From: Atopsyche davidsoni
Taxonomy: Eukaryota > Arthropoda > Insecta > Trichoptera > Hydrobiosidae
Reading direction: 5' to 3'
NCBI GenBank assembly: GCA_022113835.1
Contig: JAILWY010000002.1
Span: 12,192,501 to 12,256,500, forward strand
DNA: 64,000 bases
Under the pieces are notes generated by a model. The model saw nothing but the letters and a program-made list of their open reading frames with translations. It searched no databases and was not told the DNA's origin. Below, piece by piece: positions 1 through 12,629 of this stretch (position 1 is its first letter; each line of letters opens with the position of its first letter). The position numbers and the translations under genes were made by a program.

Positions 1-135
1 CCAGCTGATTGTCTAAGGAAAAATCTAAGTAAAAAGGAAGTTCACGCGGATGCTGAAGAGCAGAGGATTGGTGAGACTAGCCCAGGATAGGGATATGTTC
101 GAGGGAATGGTCACCAACCTCCTATGAGGAGAAGC
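1..135 (+). mobile_element. Decayed 3' end of an RTE-like non-LTR retrotransposon
   Basis: Two overlapping frames together read like the last residues of an RTE-type reverse transcriptase ORF. One frame gives DCLRKNLSKKEVHADAEE. The next gives LVRLAQDRDMFEGMVTNLL followed by a stop. The pattern of a D-x-L-R-K-D-L helix, then A-Q-D-R-x-x-W/F, then the stop is the usual end of such elements. The shift between frames and the truncation at the window edge mean it is dead. The family assignment rests on remembered pattern only. Confidence 0.5.
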
Positions 136-574
136 AACAGAAGAAGAAGATGACCAATTCAATTTACAAGAATCCGCATGTCTACTTGTCTACCTAAAAA
201 TATACAATAAGTCAATGAAATACAGTTTTGCTTTGCTCATTCCAAAAAATATTACTGCCACCTTCCTAAGATTTAAGTTTATTCCCTATTGCTAAATCAC
301 ATCTTTAAAAAAAACATTTACTGTGCAAAAACCTATTATTTACAGATAAACACACTACAGGACAAACCCCAACTCAGGATAACTGCTGCTACACCCCAAA
401 GCCACCACTTTAGATAATTACCCCATTAATATAAAAACATTTGTTCACAAAAATTTGCAATTAGATAGAATCCTCCACTTGTCAGGTACATTAAAATCAC
501 ATTAGCCCTAACCACCTGACAATCATTCTCTCTCTTTCCAACAACCTCTCCCTCTTACAATTGTTTACCTAATT

Positions 575-893
575 GCTTATCTACTATAATAATAGCCATT
601 GTGGGTGCGTGTGTGTATGTTTCATTTTTGGGTTCTCTATAGAATATCTTAAAAGATGCAACGCTGATTTTTTGCACGTAAATTTAGTAAATTTAATATC
701 TTTTGCATCAATGGGAGCTAAATTAACAGTGGGCCACTCTGCTTCAAAGTTCAAGGCCAAGTATATCCCAGAACTTCGCACCTTCATCCAACTGATGGTA
801 CAAAATTAAATCAATTATTCATCTTATTATGTTCAAACACTATTGCATCGTTCATCGAATGCGCGTCATTCTGTGACGGGCTACATTTCTAGT
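575..893 (-). repeat. Dispersed ~320-bp repeat, family D2, copy 1
   Basis: Read on the minus strand it begins with AATGTAGCCCGTCAC and ends with AATGGCTATTATTATAGTAG. The same element lies on the plus strand at 61,715-62,040, sharing both ends and an inner block (TCAGCGTTG followed by ATCTTTTAAGATATTCTATA). The similarity stops at the same points in both copies, so this is a discrete element. No terminal inverted repeats or coding potential are apparent. Confidence 0.6.
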
Positions 894-916
894 TATTATA
901 TAAAATCTCACTCTGT

Positions 917-1016
917 TTGATAATGCCAACGTGAAAGGTTGGCGAAACCGGTCACTAATAAAAACGATGTAGACGAATGTGGAAAATCACTCAAGTATTT
1001 TATTCAAAAATATTCG
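917..1016 (+). repeat. Single arm of the foldback MITE family (family P)
   Basis: This stretch carries the block TTTGATAATGCCAACGTGAA, GGTTGGCGAAACCGGTCAC and a trailing AAAATCACTCAAGTATTTTA. These are also the right arm of the long hairpin at 9,238-9,315. Here only one arm is present. Related copies are at 8,276-8,373, 32,850-32,925 and 58,461-58,670. Confidence 0.65.
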
Positions 1017-2228
1017 ATTTGAGTCTGATTTTTTTGTGTTATTTCGTAATATAATGACGAATCTTCCAATTAATAAATATTACTAGCGGAAAAAATAAAC
1101 ATGCGAGAAAACGAGCGCAGCCTCGTGATTAATCGTCTATTCTTCCGTATCTTGGTACCGCAGGCGTGCTGCATGCGCGACGATAAGTAATTTATATCTC
1201 CATAAGCCATGGTGGCCGTGGAGCACCCATAGAATTAAGCCCACGTAGAAATTGGGCTAATTAATTATGTATTTCCTATGTTCTTGCACGCGTGATGGAC
1301 GGCCGATGTTGCCTGCATAATTATAAGCACGGGAAACAGCCTTAAATGTATGCTTGTTTATTTTTTGAAAAATGTCGGTTAGTATGCGAAGATGTAAACA
1401 CAGTTTTGAATGGATTTAGAAATTGATATTTAATATATTGACTCCTACCTACGTGTTAAAGGCGTTCTGTCTTCTGTTATTTATATGAGTATTAATTAAA
1501 TTGGGTAAATTGATGGCAAAAGAAAATTGCTTGGTCGGGTGTACAAAAAAACGGAGGTTTTTTTTTGGATAGTGGTTTTTTTCTTTCTCCTGGCAATTTA
1601 AAGACAAAAGAAGCTATTAAAACCTGCGAAACATTTATAAACATAAATACATACAGGATATGAATAAAATTAATCAATTGAATATTAGCTATCGATATGC
1701 TCACGGGACAACAATCGACGGCATGTAAGAGTTTTCCGAAATGTCAGCTATAAAGAAATTGGATTTAACATTATCGCTGTATCCTCTAGGAAATCGGAGA
1801 CAAATCTGTTTTTTTTGCTATATTGTGAATTAGGTCGCCAATTTGGAAAATATATGTGACCAATTGTGACTTTTTTGTAAATCTTTGGTAAAAAATAATT
1901 AAAAGAGATTATATCGTTGATTCGCAAAGTGGTTGATTTCAGCGTCAACCTACCCCTGTAGTACCTGGTTAACATCCTTTCAGGTTGCACTGTTCTATTT
2001 TCGAATCAAATCCCTTCAAAATGGGAACTGGGTTAGAACTTAGCAGCAACTGTATTGCTAGGAGACCTGGTGCTCATGGATGAGGCAGGATTGTTGTATT
2101 GTGAAGAAAGTTGAATTTGAGCATATCGACCCAGGGACGGTGATCACATCAGTTGCCGATTTAGCATTCTGATCTCTCGCCGAGATTAGGCGAGTGTTCA
2201 ATGCGATATCGGAGTTGCTGATTTCGGG
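1017..2228. other. Gene-free AT-rich stretch
   Basis: No splice-bounded coding segment, RNA gene or repeat shared with the rest of the window was recognised. Short open frames on the minus strand near 1,500-1,990 have low-complexity composition and no recognisable domain. Confidence 0.5.
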
Positions 2229-2250
2229 TATCGTTTTTACGCAGGTGAGT
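2229..2250 (+). other. Candidate recursive splice (ratchet) site
   Basis: A short pyrimidine-rich run leads directly into ACGCAG|GTGAGT, with the junction at 2,244/2,245. A 3' splice site fused to a 5' splice site with no exon between is the signature of recursive splicing in long insect introns. No surrounding gene is proven here, so this is only a sequence match. Confidence 0.2.
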
Positions 2251-2671
2251 CACGAATTAGATATGTCTGACTACATTAGCGGACTCAGGTGAGTCGCAGG
2301 TAGCGGGGACTCCTGACTCAGCCCAGTGCGCGACTCTGCGGCTGGCGGCGGCGGTGAGGTAATGCAACGAACGTGTGTCTTCCATCTCCGGGGAATTTCC
2401 ATATATTATGCACAATTGGAATTAAACTACATTTACATCATTCAATACAAACAATAAGCTGAGCTTGTAAAGGTTCTACATTGTATTTTTTACATTGAGA
2501 ATTCAGCGTGAATTTGTCGTCCTTTTGCAATTGGCTGTATTCTCTTACTTAGTTGATGTGTTTGTAGGTTTTGGCGGTCATTGTTTGTTTCTCGAATGTT
2601 AAGCCGCGTTCATCGGAGCGAATTCTGAAGCTCAAGTCTCAAGAAACGTCACGCGTAATCCGATAAGTTTG

Positions 2672-2873
2672 CTCTCTTTAGTCCTTTGTCAAATTCACTA
2701 TGGAATGACAAGAACTCTGCTGGAACGAAAATGACTTACCCCAAAGGGGCAAAACACCTAAAAGCCCCCTGGAAAAGGAACGAGCCTGACCCTTTGGGGT
2801 AAATCAATTTTGTTCCAGTATAGTCCGTGTCATTTCATGGCAATTTTGCTAGGAAATTGAAGAGGACTAAGTC
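2672..2873. repeat. Foldback element with nested inverted arms
   Basis: The outer arm TTAGTCCTTTGTCAAATT is matched imperfectly by the complement near 2,828-2,873. An inner arm, CTGGAACGAAAATGACTTAC followed by CCCAAAGGGG, pairs with 2,790-2,818. Together they form a nearly full-length hairpin of about 200 bases. A partial relative of the outer arm (CCTTAGTCCTTTGTCTAATT) occurs at 37,848-37,890. Confidence 0.6.
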
Positions 2874-3167
2874 GCTAAGACAAGCACTCTAGAAGTCTTA
2901 GGTGTTAGGCCGGAGCGTCACAGCACGTCAATTTATAAATTACGTTACATGTTTTTAAACATTTCTCGCTTATCGGGTATCTACCCCAATTTGTAGACAA
3001 GAAGAGAACACGAGTTAGTGAAAAAAGTACACGTGTATTTATAGAAGATAACAGATGGGATGGGAGACGGTGAGATCGGCGCCGATTAGTTCACGTCGCC
3101 GGAATTGGTTTGCCCAGGCCTGCGTCGTCCATCCACGTCAGGGTGGAAGTGGGAAGTGACACGACTC

Positions 3168-3226
3168 CGGCACCGGCACCAGCACCAGCACCAGCACCAT
3201 CACCAGCACCAACACCTCACACCCAC
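3168..3226 (+). repeat. CACCAG/CACCGG tandem hexamer array
   Basis: About nine imperfect copies of a CACCAG-like hexamer lie in a locally GC-rich patch. A short open frame runs through it as His-Gln repeats but has no other protein-like feature, so I treat it as a microsatellite. Confidence 0.6.
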
Positions 3227-3895
3227 AGCTCCAGCCGGGGATGTTGTCGAGCCGAGAGAAACCTCTCTTTATGAAATTATCCTACGCAATATACTGATGA
3301 TTCCAAACGTGTATAGACTTCAAGCCGGTGTTCTTATTACTACAATATTTTTTTAGAAATATTTTTATCTTTAAATAAATCAACATATTCCGGCATATTT
3401 AATTTTTGTTGTGTCTTCTTCTGCTGCCGACCTCAATTTAAACACATTTCTCCTAGATGGACCAAACTGGTAACACCCAAATAACCAAATCAAACCATAA
3501 CAACGGTTCCAACAGAATTTTTAGATGTTGAAAAGTACTCTGCTCTACACAGCCTTGTGACGTCATAATGTTGACATATCGGAGCGTGATAGCTCGAAGC
3601 ACAGACGTTGTTTATTCTACTAGAATAATCGCAAATTCATATAATTTTGTATTAAAAAAGTGTTTCAATTTAATATCAATAAAAATGACAGGTTAAAAAG
3701 TCTGACGTGCTTAGAATCACCGTGTATAATAACGCGAAGGCTTACAACAATCATGACGTGTGTGTGCGTGAGCGGGGGAGTCAGAAGTGTTTTTAACGTT
3801 CCCAGGATATTATATTTTACTTTCAAATATGTAAGTATATATTTGTTCACTTGTGAAATAGTGAAACGACAAGAAAAAATCTCGAAAAAGATTTA

Positions 3896-3985
3896 AATTC
3901 TCGCTCAGCTGCATAAATGCAGTGGCTCAATTGACAATGGTGTGTAGGTTCGAATCCCATTTGCATCGCGAAAAACTTTTCGAGC
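3896..3985 (+). mobile_element. tRNA-derived SINE head
   Basis: A Pol III B-box-like GGTTCGAATCCC lies about 50 bases after an A-box-like TGGCTCAATTGAC. The segment does not fold as a canonical tRNA, so a tRNA-derived SINE is more likely than a functional tRNA. Confidence 0.45.
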
Positions 3986-5857
3986 TTTCGATTCACCAGA
4001 CAAATTGTACGTTCTGAAGCTATTATGGAACAAGAGAACAATATTATCCCGTCGATATCTCGCCAGTCAATCCAAGGAAGAATACATGTTGGCCAACATG
4101 GTAATCAACTTGACGTGGTGAGGTTGCCGCGAGGACGGCAGGCGGCGGGTCCTGACAATGCTGATGCTGGAGATAGGAGTGAGCCCCTCATTACAAGCTT
4201 CATGGGCATTTTTCTCCACCTGCTCGCCGTGGCTGGTTTCATTGTATGGGGAATCTGTCCTATCAGGTCAGGGGCGTCTTGGGCAGTGTCGCACAAAGGA
4301 AACAATCAGATAAACCAGGGGTAGTCAACCCTTCTATACGCAGTAACTAAATTTAACGCAACTGAAAAATACTCGTTATTTATTTCAAAATATGTAGTCA
4401 GATTTATTTTTTACATTTCTACATCTCCATCGAAACAACATCAACTGGAAGCAGCTTAATTAAAATTTCATTATTAAAATTTTTTATTTAAATATATATT
4501 ATATTCACAATAAACCTGTAAGGGCTTTTATTGTTGGGAATAAGTGCGTCTGGCTATTGCTAATTGCGGTGTTGAACTTCGTGGAGGTCATTGTTACAAT
4601 GTAATCTCTAGAGGGCTGGCAAGGTGAGGCTTACGCAGAATCAATAGCCGCGTCACTCCCGAGAGGAACTCACTTTTTACAAAGGAATGTTTCCCGGTAA
4701 ACCGTCTATATGGTTTCACCGCCAGTGCTCGCCGTGGGACTGCGATACACCATGGCGAATACATGGTGTTTCACCTGAAGAAGTAGAATATGCCTTTGAT
4801 GCAAGACCATCCCATTGATACACCCTTAGAGAGGAATCCAACCATAATTCTTTACAACGTAAGCTCTTTGCCAGTCAACCATGTATTTTTAGGCCAAAAA
4901 AGAATCGTCACAACTGTCTCCTCTGCTATCCAATTTTTAAAAACAGTTTCAATCAAACAAGTGCGTTTTGTAACTATTTTCAGAAATTATTCTGATTTTA
5001 TAGCACTTTATATACGTAGTCTCAAAATACGTATTTTTGGGTAAAGTCCACGAGTAGAAGACATCTAATATCAAAATATTTCTAAAAAATCACACGACTC
5101 TATAGGAATAATGTTATTCTTAACTATGAGTCGAGATTCAATGGAAATTCTATTTATATATTTTTTTAGTATAATGAATAATTAGTTCGTTGTCTGATTT
5201 ATAAGCATTAAACTGGCATACAAATAAGCCCAAATTATTACAAAATATTTAAGTACGGTAGGAGAAAGCAACTTCTTAGATGTAGCTCATAAAATCTGAT
5301 GCTTTGGATCGTCAGAACAAGATGGAGCGTTAACATGGTGGACTTGACATATTTTTCTTCAAAGCGACTGTTGTTGTACCATACGCATGTTTATGAAATG
5401 CGTCCTTCCTCCGAGACAGGCGCTAAGCAGACCAGATAAACGGATTACCTTCGAGGGTACCCGAAAGGTCACGCAGTTCAGCATGCGGTGATTGTGTTCA
5501 GATCCGACGCATTTTTTCCGACAATGCCCTTTGATTGGCCCTCTCGAGGTATTTACCGTTCCAATTTGAAAGAGTTCAACGCAAATCATAGATAAATATT
5601 GAGAAGACGTGCAATGTCAAGTTTCACTACTTTTATTATACGAAAAATGTGAACTTGAGCTGTTAAAAAAACAGGAACTGAATAAAACCGTATAACATTT
5701 TTATGATGATTTATTTATTTTAATAATAATTTTTTTTTTATTTGCAGAAGAAAGTGATACAAAACCAAATCAGAAGTATATTATGAATCAATGTTGTTTT
5801 TTATAAGAATATTTAGGTCTATTCCATTTCTATGCTTTTCAGCTTTCATGTTTTTCA

Positions 5858-6035
5858 GTGCATCACGGAGACACTGTCTCCATAGATAGTCAGGGGCGAA
5901 TGTCAGAAATGAATAGAAGGGAGGGGAAGCAGACTGGAAAACAGCGAAAGGTGCTCTCCCTGGGAAACTCCTCTCCACGAATGAATGAATCGAATGCATA
6001 ATATTTATATTTATATATATTTAAATTAAAGACCA
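5858..6035 (-). repeat. Dispersed repeat D3, copy 1
   Basis: This segment matches 38,096-38,285 in the opposite orientation over roughly 180 bases. Shared blocks include GTTTCCCAGGGAG, TTCGCCCCTGACTATCTAT and GAGACAGT with TCTCCGTGATGC. The copies are diverged, so this is an old dispersed element. Confidence 0.65.
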
Positions 6036-6103
6036 GCTCTAAAAAAGGTCTAATTCATAAAGAAAAAATAGATTGACGTAATTTGATGTCCAATTACCAG
6101 ATA

Positions 6104-6229
<126 letters not shown>

Positions 6230-7294
6230 GTTTTCATCAATTTTACAATTTAATATGTGTTTATTTTTATTTAAGCTTTGATAACTTTATTAAATGATTA
6301 TAAATTATTATTTAATAAAATTACAAAAGTTTTTTAATCTTATGGCATCTCTAATACGTCAGCGCTCATAAGCACGAAATTCAAAAGTTCCTGTTCACGA
6401 TTTAACTCCGACTTGGCCTGTATGTTCGGAAACCACCCAGACGTCGCCATGTAACCTTTCCAAATATTCCATGTTAAAAAGCAAACCGTTCGAGTGCCTC
6501 TTTGTCTGCAAATACTGAGTATTAAATAAATAAATAATTTTATTAGTGCCGGTAATAGATTTAGGTATGGATAGAATGACACGGGACGCACGCGAGGGCG
6601 GCGGCGACTGACAGTTGCACGGACAATGGCGGTGCATTTGCGAGCGTCCGCCTGTTTTTGTTGACGTCTGAAATGTGCGGAAGAAATTAATAACCAAGAT
6701 GGAGAACGGGTTTCTGTGCGAGGATCCGCGCTATTCAATATATGCGAACACCGACACGTCGCTTCTAGGAATATTGCTATAAATTAATTGTAAATATTTG
6801 ACTTGACGTTTTTATTCGAATTTGCGTTTTTTAGTGACGGTATTATTTTTAGTCTCTACCGGAACGCAACAAAACAATAACCGAAGCAAAATAATTTATT
6901 ATTGTGACAAATAAAAATCATTTTCCATAAAGTATGTATTGTTCATTTTTCTCGGCTGTCAGAAAAGTGAACGTAAACCATAGATTTTATTTTTATATTA
7001 AATTTTGATTCTTCTACCATAGACACTTGAATAGATATTTCGAGGTCTTAGACAATATTGATTTCGGTTGCCTTCAAAGTGTTTTCATATGAGTAATTTT
7101 CAAATTAATATGCATATTATTAAAACGAGTCAGAGATGCATTAGAATACTTATCATACGAGAAATTCTATTTTTGTAAGTAAAAACAAAGTTTAAAAATA
7201 GTTTGAATAAATGCAAAATGCAAATAAATAAGTCGCACCGGAATGGCTTTTTAAAGGCGATGATTGTTATCAGCACGTTACAAGAATGTGGTGA

Positions 7295-7370
7295 GCGAAT
7301 GAATTGAGTCACCGGCTTCTGATAAGCATGATTAGGTTCGAATCCCGTACTTATCTTTCCAACACTAATA
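7295..7370 (+). mobile_element. tRNA-derived SINE head fragment
   Basis: Contains the B-box GGTTCGAATCCC preceded by TGAGTCACCGGCTTCTGATA, the spacing of a degenerate tRNA-like head. No cloverleaf can be drawn, so it is not called a tRNA. Confidence 0.4.
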
Positions 7371-8275
7371 TTACAATAAAAATTATTTATAGGTGGAGGG
7401 TACAGGAGAAAAAATATGTTGACTGTAAAACTACAAAGTAGGTTCGGTTCGTGTTTAATCGATTTTGAGTTGATTGATTAAAATACTTGCGTCTTGTGCA
7501 TTAGGAAGCATTCAAACCTTCGCTTGTCGTTTTAAGTGCGGCGCTATCATAAAATCAAGCATTAAATAAAATGGCGCAATCTACACTCCAGCAGCGCGGC
7601 TCTCGACGGGAATTCCGATCCTATCCACGAAACTGGTCCCCTAATTAAGCCGAAGAGGGCTTCTCCAACTCCTAGGCTCACTCCATGTCTCGCTTTTTTC
7701 TTAATGTGTCCGCAATAAACTTTGGGGACTTCCCGAATGCATAAAAAGCCGAGCCAACGTCAACCTTCATCGACGACACGGAGCGGGTGCAATGATAGGG
7801 ATGTGCTCGATCGGTAAAAAAAACGTCGATATTTCTATCAGCAATCGATTAAAAAAATCGAGAGGTTTCCTTATCAACTAATTTTGAATGCAGCGAAAAT
7901 TTCTGACAGTTCATAGTTGCTACCGAAATAGCATAGTTGCTACAGAAATGTCTTTTTTGTCAGATTAATCAAACATAATAGAAATAGGATTGGAGACAAT
8001 ACTTTAAAATGTAATTATTCAATAAGACTTTAGATTTAAAAATGTTATTAATATAAGACTAGATTGTCAAAACATAAATTTACATGTTTTTCATTTGTAT
8101 GTATAACATACATATTTTTAATATAACACGTAATTAAATGTAGGAAAATAATAAACAATTATTTTTTTAATAAATTATTACATTCAATCGATAAATTCGG
8201 CATTAATCGACAGTACACCTAAATTGAAAAAAAACTCAAAGATATTTTAATATTTTATATAAAATAAAATACTGG

Positions 8276-8373
8276 AGTGATTTTTCCACATGTTAGTTTT
8301 ATTGGTGACCGGTTTCGCCAACCGTTTTGATAATGTCGGTCACCAATAAAAACTAACACGTGGAAAAATCACT
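8276..8373. repeat. Foldback MITE, family P
   Basis: The left arm AGTGATTTTTCCACATGTTA is followed, after a short loop, by its near-exact complement ending at about 8,373. The arms are about 35 bases with two or three mismatches. The loop carries the family block GGTTTCGCCAACC. A GGAATTCCACCAAGTGATTA block just after it (8,392-8,411) recurs beside other copies at 9,592 and 38,620. Confidence 0.75.
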
Positions 8374-9155
8374 TTAGTTAAAATATTAAAATGGAATTCC
8401 ACCAAGTGATTATTCAAAGATATATATGCCACCGAGCGAAGTATTGGTATTCGAAATATTATATGAATCGATTTTTCCGTGTGACGTCATCGAACGCATC
8501 GATTCAATGTTGTTTTGTTGCATCCCTAGCTGAGAGGCGGAGAGAATATATTAGTTGGGTAAAGACTGCGATGGGGTCCGTAAATAACGGCGGCGGGAGG
8601 AGCATCACTTCACAGCCGCGCACGCCCCGATAGCGTCGTCAGATAAATCGACTAACTGTCGTCGGATAGATCGACTCACTGTCGCCGAGATTAATTCGAT
8701 ATCATTACCGAGGTTGTTTACGGCCAGGAGAGGAATCTTTAAAATAATGGAAGCGGAACGCGTGTTTTTGGACGAAAACACGTTTGCAATTATTTACCGT
8801 TGCGACGGAGCCGATATTCAAATCAAACGAGATAATCTGCCTTATCGGCATCAATAAATCGAATTAAATTAAATAGGAATATCTGCTTTGTTTATTTATT
8901 TATAAATTTCGGCGTCAGAAAATTCAGTTTAATCTGAGCCTAATCTAGCACCCGCCTGTTGACGATTAATGCTGACCATATTAGTGTAAGATATGAGAAA
9001 ATGCTCAACTGTAGTAGATATTCTAGATATGACCAGCTGCTATGATGGAACATCGACGATCTTCTTCTTCACCCTTCTCTTGAATCCAAACTACCCCTGC
9101 ACCGAAATAAACTATGCCAACGCAACCCTACAATCATAAATATTTTTGAATAAAT

Positions 9156-9315
9156 TACTTGAGTGATTTTCCACATTTTCGTTTTTATTAGTGACCGGTT
9201 TCGCCAACCTTTCACGTTGGCATTATCAAACAGAGATCTGTTTGATAATGCCAACGTGAAAGGTTGGCGAAACCGGTCACTAATAAAAACGAAAATGTGG
9301 AAAATCACTCAAGTA
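9156..9315. repeat. Near-perfect 78-bp inverted repeat (family P)
   Basis: The left arm (9,156-9,233) and right arm (9,238-9,315) are complementary across essentially their full 78 bases, separated only by a four-base AGAT loop. The arms contain GACCGGTTTCGCCAACC and its complement. A palindrome this perfect indicates a very recent event or a head-to-head joining of two copies of the single-arm element at 917-1,016. Confidence 0.92.
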
Positions 9316-9320
9316 TTTTA

Positions 9321-9496
9321 TTATTACTAATATGATTAGGCACATTAGTACATATATAGAAGATGACATAAATAAACTCTCAGAAAAATATCATCGTGAT
9401 TTATGTGGGATATTTTTCACGATGATATTTTTCTGAGAGTTTCTTTAAGTCATCTTCTATATATGAACTAATGTGCCTAATCATATTAGTAATAAT
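9321..9496. repeat. Second long inverted repeat, SINE-tail derived
   Basis: Arms of about 77 bases (9,321-9,397 and 9,419-9,495) surround a loop of about 20 bases. Each arm carries ACTAATGTGCCTAATCATAT or its complement, plus the AAAATATCATCGTGA block. One arm's sequence also forms the tail of the SINE at 32,556-32,712, so this hairpin may be two SINE tails joined head to head. It starts only five bases after the previous hairpin ends. Confidence 0.85.
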
Positions 9497-10852
9497 ATAA
9501 TAAACCCGTAATGGGTAATTAATACGCATCTGATTGACCAATCCGTAAAATTGACATCAAGTATTTTATTCAAAAATATTAAAATAGAATTCCACCAAGT
9601 ACTTGAATTTCTTAACATTCATAAATATCATTTTTTCACTAACGTGTAATTTTTAAACTTCCGATAAAAACAATCTAACACACTAAAAATATTAATGGAT
9701 AAAATCGACTAAAAATATGTAGCCAATAATATAATTATCGATTTCGCCAGTCATTAGATCATACTACTTCTCTAAATACAACAATAATATTCGCGCCGAC
9801 AACAGCTTACGAAATAAAATAAGCAGTCACGTTACTCACTGTGTTGTTAAATATGGTGCAATTCCACGTGTTGCTCGAGGTTTGGAAGAAGCCTGGTGCA
9901 TCTGCTGGCCCTCATTAGTCTGCTGCAGTCGATTTGTCTCCGTCCAGGCCTGACGAAGAACATTCTCCACTTTCCGGTGCGAGCACCTGTCAAACGAACG
10001 AAATATACGCGTGCATCGAATAACGCGAATCCAAGCGATTTTGTCGTATTGCGTAGCTTTAATCAATGTTTTATTAATGTTTATTTTGTGCAATGGTTCG
10101 TGGAAACATTATTGTGTAATAAATTAAATAAAATCAAAACAACCACTAAGAAACAACACAGTGGCTAGAGACTTCCGACGCGAACTGTCAAACTCGAGAA
10201 AAAATGACGTGTACCTGCGTCGGTAATCAACGGTGTGATGCATTAATTATATAAATAACTTCATTACAGGTTGCATTTAATATACAAGTGTTTTTTGTAG
10301 TAAAAATAATTTATATTTTACAGTTTTTATATTTATGAATTGCTGTTAAAAATTGTGATTGTTTTTTGAATATGCTTTAGTGCTATGCCATTTTTAATGA
10401 ATGCATGCTTTGTTCGTGGTTACAAATTGAGTCTTGATGCTCTGAGCTGGCTCTGAAGTGCAATCAATCTTCTTTTGCAATATTCTTCCGGAAAAATAGA
10501 ATTAGATTTTACTGTCAAGTACATTTCGACATTAGACACAGTAAGAAAAAGCTGAGTATATTCTAAACGGATTAATTATCAAGTGTTTTGTATTTTCAAA
10601 ATTAGTTGTCGGCAAGAGGTTGAAAACAATTTTTAAAAAATAAATGAAAGTTTATATATCTTCATAAGTTCTCGAGGGCATTATAAAAAGTGAAATATAT
10701 TTAAAAAGTGTTTTTTTATGGTATTTATAAATATAACTTCATTACTTTGTTAGTGGCAATATTTATTGTACATGTATTAAAATGTGCATATCTAGTGATA
10801 AAGTGTTGTGGAAATGTGAATTGTTCATCAGGCTGATATGCTGTGCATCATC

Positions 10853-10880
10853 ATGGAATTCTTCAATTACCATCAAAAGG
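10853..10880 (+). CDS. Possible first coding exon of an unrecognised gene
   Basis: TC-ATGG opens a short frame encoding MEFFNYHQKG that runs straight into a strong donor, AAGG|GTAAGT. An upstream in-frame ATG at 10,838 would add MLCII. A micro-exon like this is typical of genes with long introns. The nearest fitting downstream splice signal is the CAG|GTGAGT at 17,134. I cannot identify the gene or a second exon, so this is a weak call. Confidence 0.2.
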
Positions 10881-10899
10881 GTAAGTGTTTATTTTTAAT

Positions 10900-12600
10900 T
10901 AAATTAATGTAATTAAAAATAAGTTGTACTTACAGATTGTATGATTGGTAAATGAGTGTTAATTTAATATATTTCTAAAATTAGTGTTTCTGGAAAAACC
11001 ATTTTTTTTCAAACTATATGAACTCAATGATCTCAAACAATGGTAAAAAATCTAGTTAAGATGATAAACGTCAAAAAAAAAATATTTCAGATGTAATCTA
11101 CGCTATTTTTCACTGAAGTTTAAGTTTCGTAATAAGATAGAAATAATAGATTGCATTCCATGAAACGATTTTCATGGTTCATTAACCAAGTAATGTTTTT
11201 ATTCTACGATAAAATCTTTGATATCGATGATCGCTCTTTTGTTGTCGGTTCTGACTTTATAGTCTGTGTCTGGTGACTTTCGGGCTGGTCTCATCGGTGC
11301 ACAGATAATTGGCCACGCATCATGCAACTGTCATGCATACCAGTTGTGACTGGACTAACGGAAAAAAAATAAAGGAAAATACAATCAACCCTCTTCTTCA
11401 TCACTTTGCAAATCTTCACATGTAGGTTTTTGCATTTGTAACTCTCCTTTAAAATTTACGCTGGGCACCGAAAGGGTTCCCCATTAATTTCAACACATAA
11501 TAAAATTATTCTATAGATTATTTTTAAGCCAATCAAGTCGATGGAATGTTATTGAACGGACACCGCGTTATAAGAGTACTGCTTTATGGGACGGTTAACT
11601 ATACTCACACCGATTAAAAATGTAGTAACTTTTTATATCATTGTTTTGATTGTTAACTTATAGATCTAAGCAATTTATTCAGGATAATTAAAGGGAATTA
11701 AAATGCTAATGTGAGACATTGGACCGATGTATTTATGAGGGATCCTGATGTTGCACGTGGGCGTGTAACAACTCACGCACTAACCGGAGTTTAAGAATTA
11801 AACCCCGGATGCTCATTCATTTGGATCTTTAACGAGACCCGAGAGTAACAAGACAGGCACAGGTGCTTATCCTGTTAGTCTCTCTTATTGGTTCGAATCT
11901 TTTTTATCCCGTGTAGTTTGTGCTTAGATATATACAGATATCATTGTCTTCTACGACAGTCCTTCTGTACGAGAACATTAGAAACATGCTGCGACCGAAA
12001 ATAAAGTAGTTTTATGTATCGCATGCAGAATGTAATAAACACCACGCGCAATAACAATAATATAATTAAAACATGTATCATGAGATTACGATCACAACGT
12101 TTTGTTCATATTCTTTTGGCCAATTCACGTGTATTGTTTTAATAACAAGTTTTCAAAATTGAGCCAGTGTGTTGTGTGTTTTTTGATAAATATTTTTTCC
12201 AATGTCTTTAACGATTCAAAACACGCAGTTTTAAACGTAATTTTGAAAAAAATATATATAACCCGTCTAATGAAGGTTTCTGCGGATTGGCCGCGCTCAT
12301 TTGTTTTGCAACAAAAACTAAATTAACTTGTCAAACCAATCTCGGCGGCGCGGGTCAAGTGGGGGGCCATTAGCAAAATGGTCCCTGGCGAATCCGGAGA
12401 TTGATCGTGAGAAAAAAACAAGGCAATCACAAAACAATTAAGTGGGAACACGACTCACGACGGCGGCCGCGAAAAAACTCAACGCCAGCCTGAAGAATGC
12501 TCTGGAATGGCTCCATCAGGACGATGGTTTACAACTGCAGGGCTGCCGATGCCAGAATGTTGGCAAAATGTGTCGCAAGGAACGACGAACCCCTGCTTCT
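10900..12600. other. Intergenic or intronic AT-rich sequence
   Basis: No domain-bearing open frame was found. There is one B-box-like GGTTCGAATC near 11,890, and a GC-richer patch at 12,340-12,600 whose open frame starts from TTG or GTG rather than ATG and shows no recognisable family. Confidence 0.4.
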
Positions 12601-12629
12601 CAAAATTTTGTATTATTGTCTATCTTCTT

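Noticed and set aside
6340..6738. 132-codon minus-strand open frame with GTRTVCFLTWNIWKGYM
   Set aside because: It begins with TTG rather than ATG, overlaps another similar-length frame on the same strand, and shows no domain. A possible splice acceptor inside it is not matched by a coherent gene model.
7797..8529. hAT-like element from TAGGGATG to CATCCCTA
   Set aside because: The ends look like short inverted repeats, but the flanking octamers (TGCAATGA and GCTGAGAG) do not match, so the boundaries are not supported.
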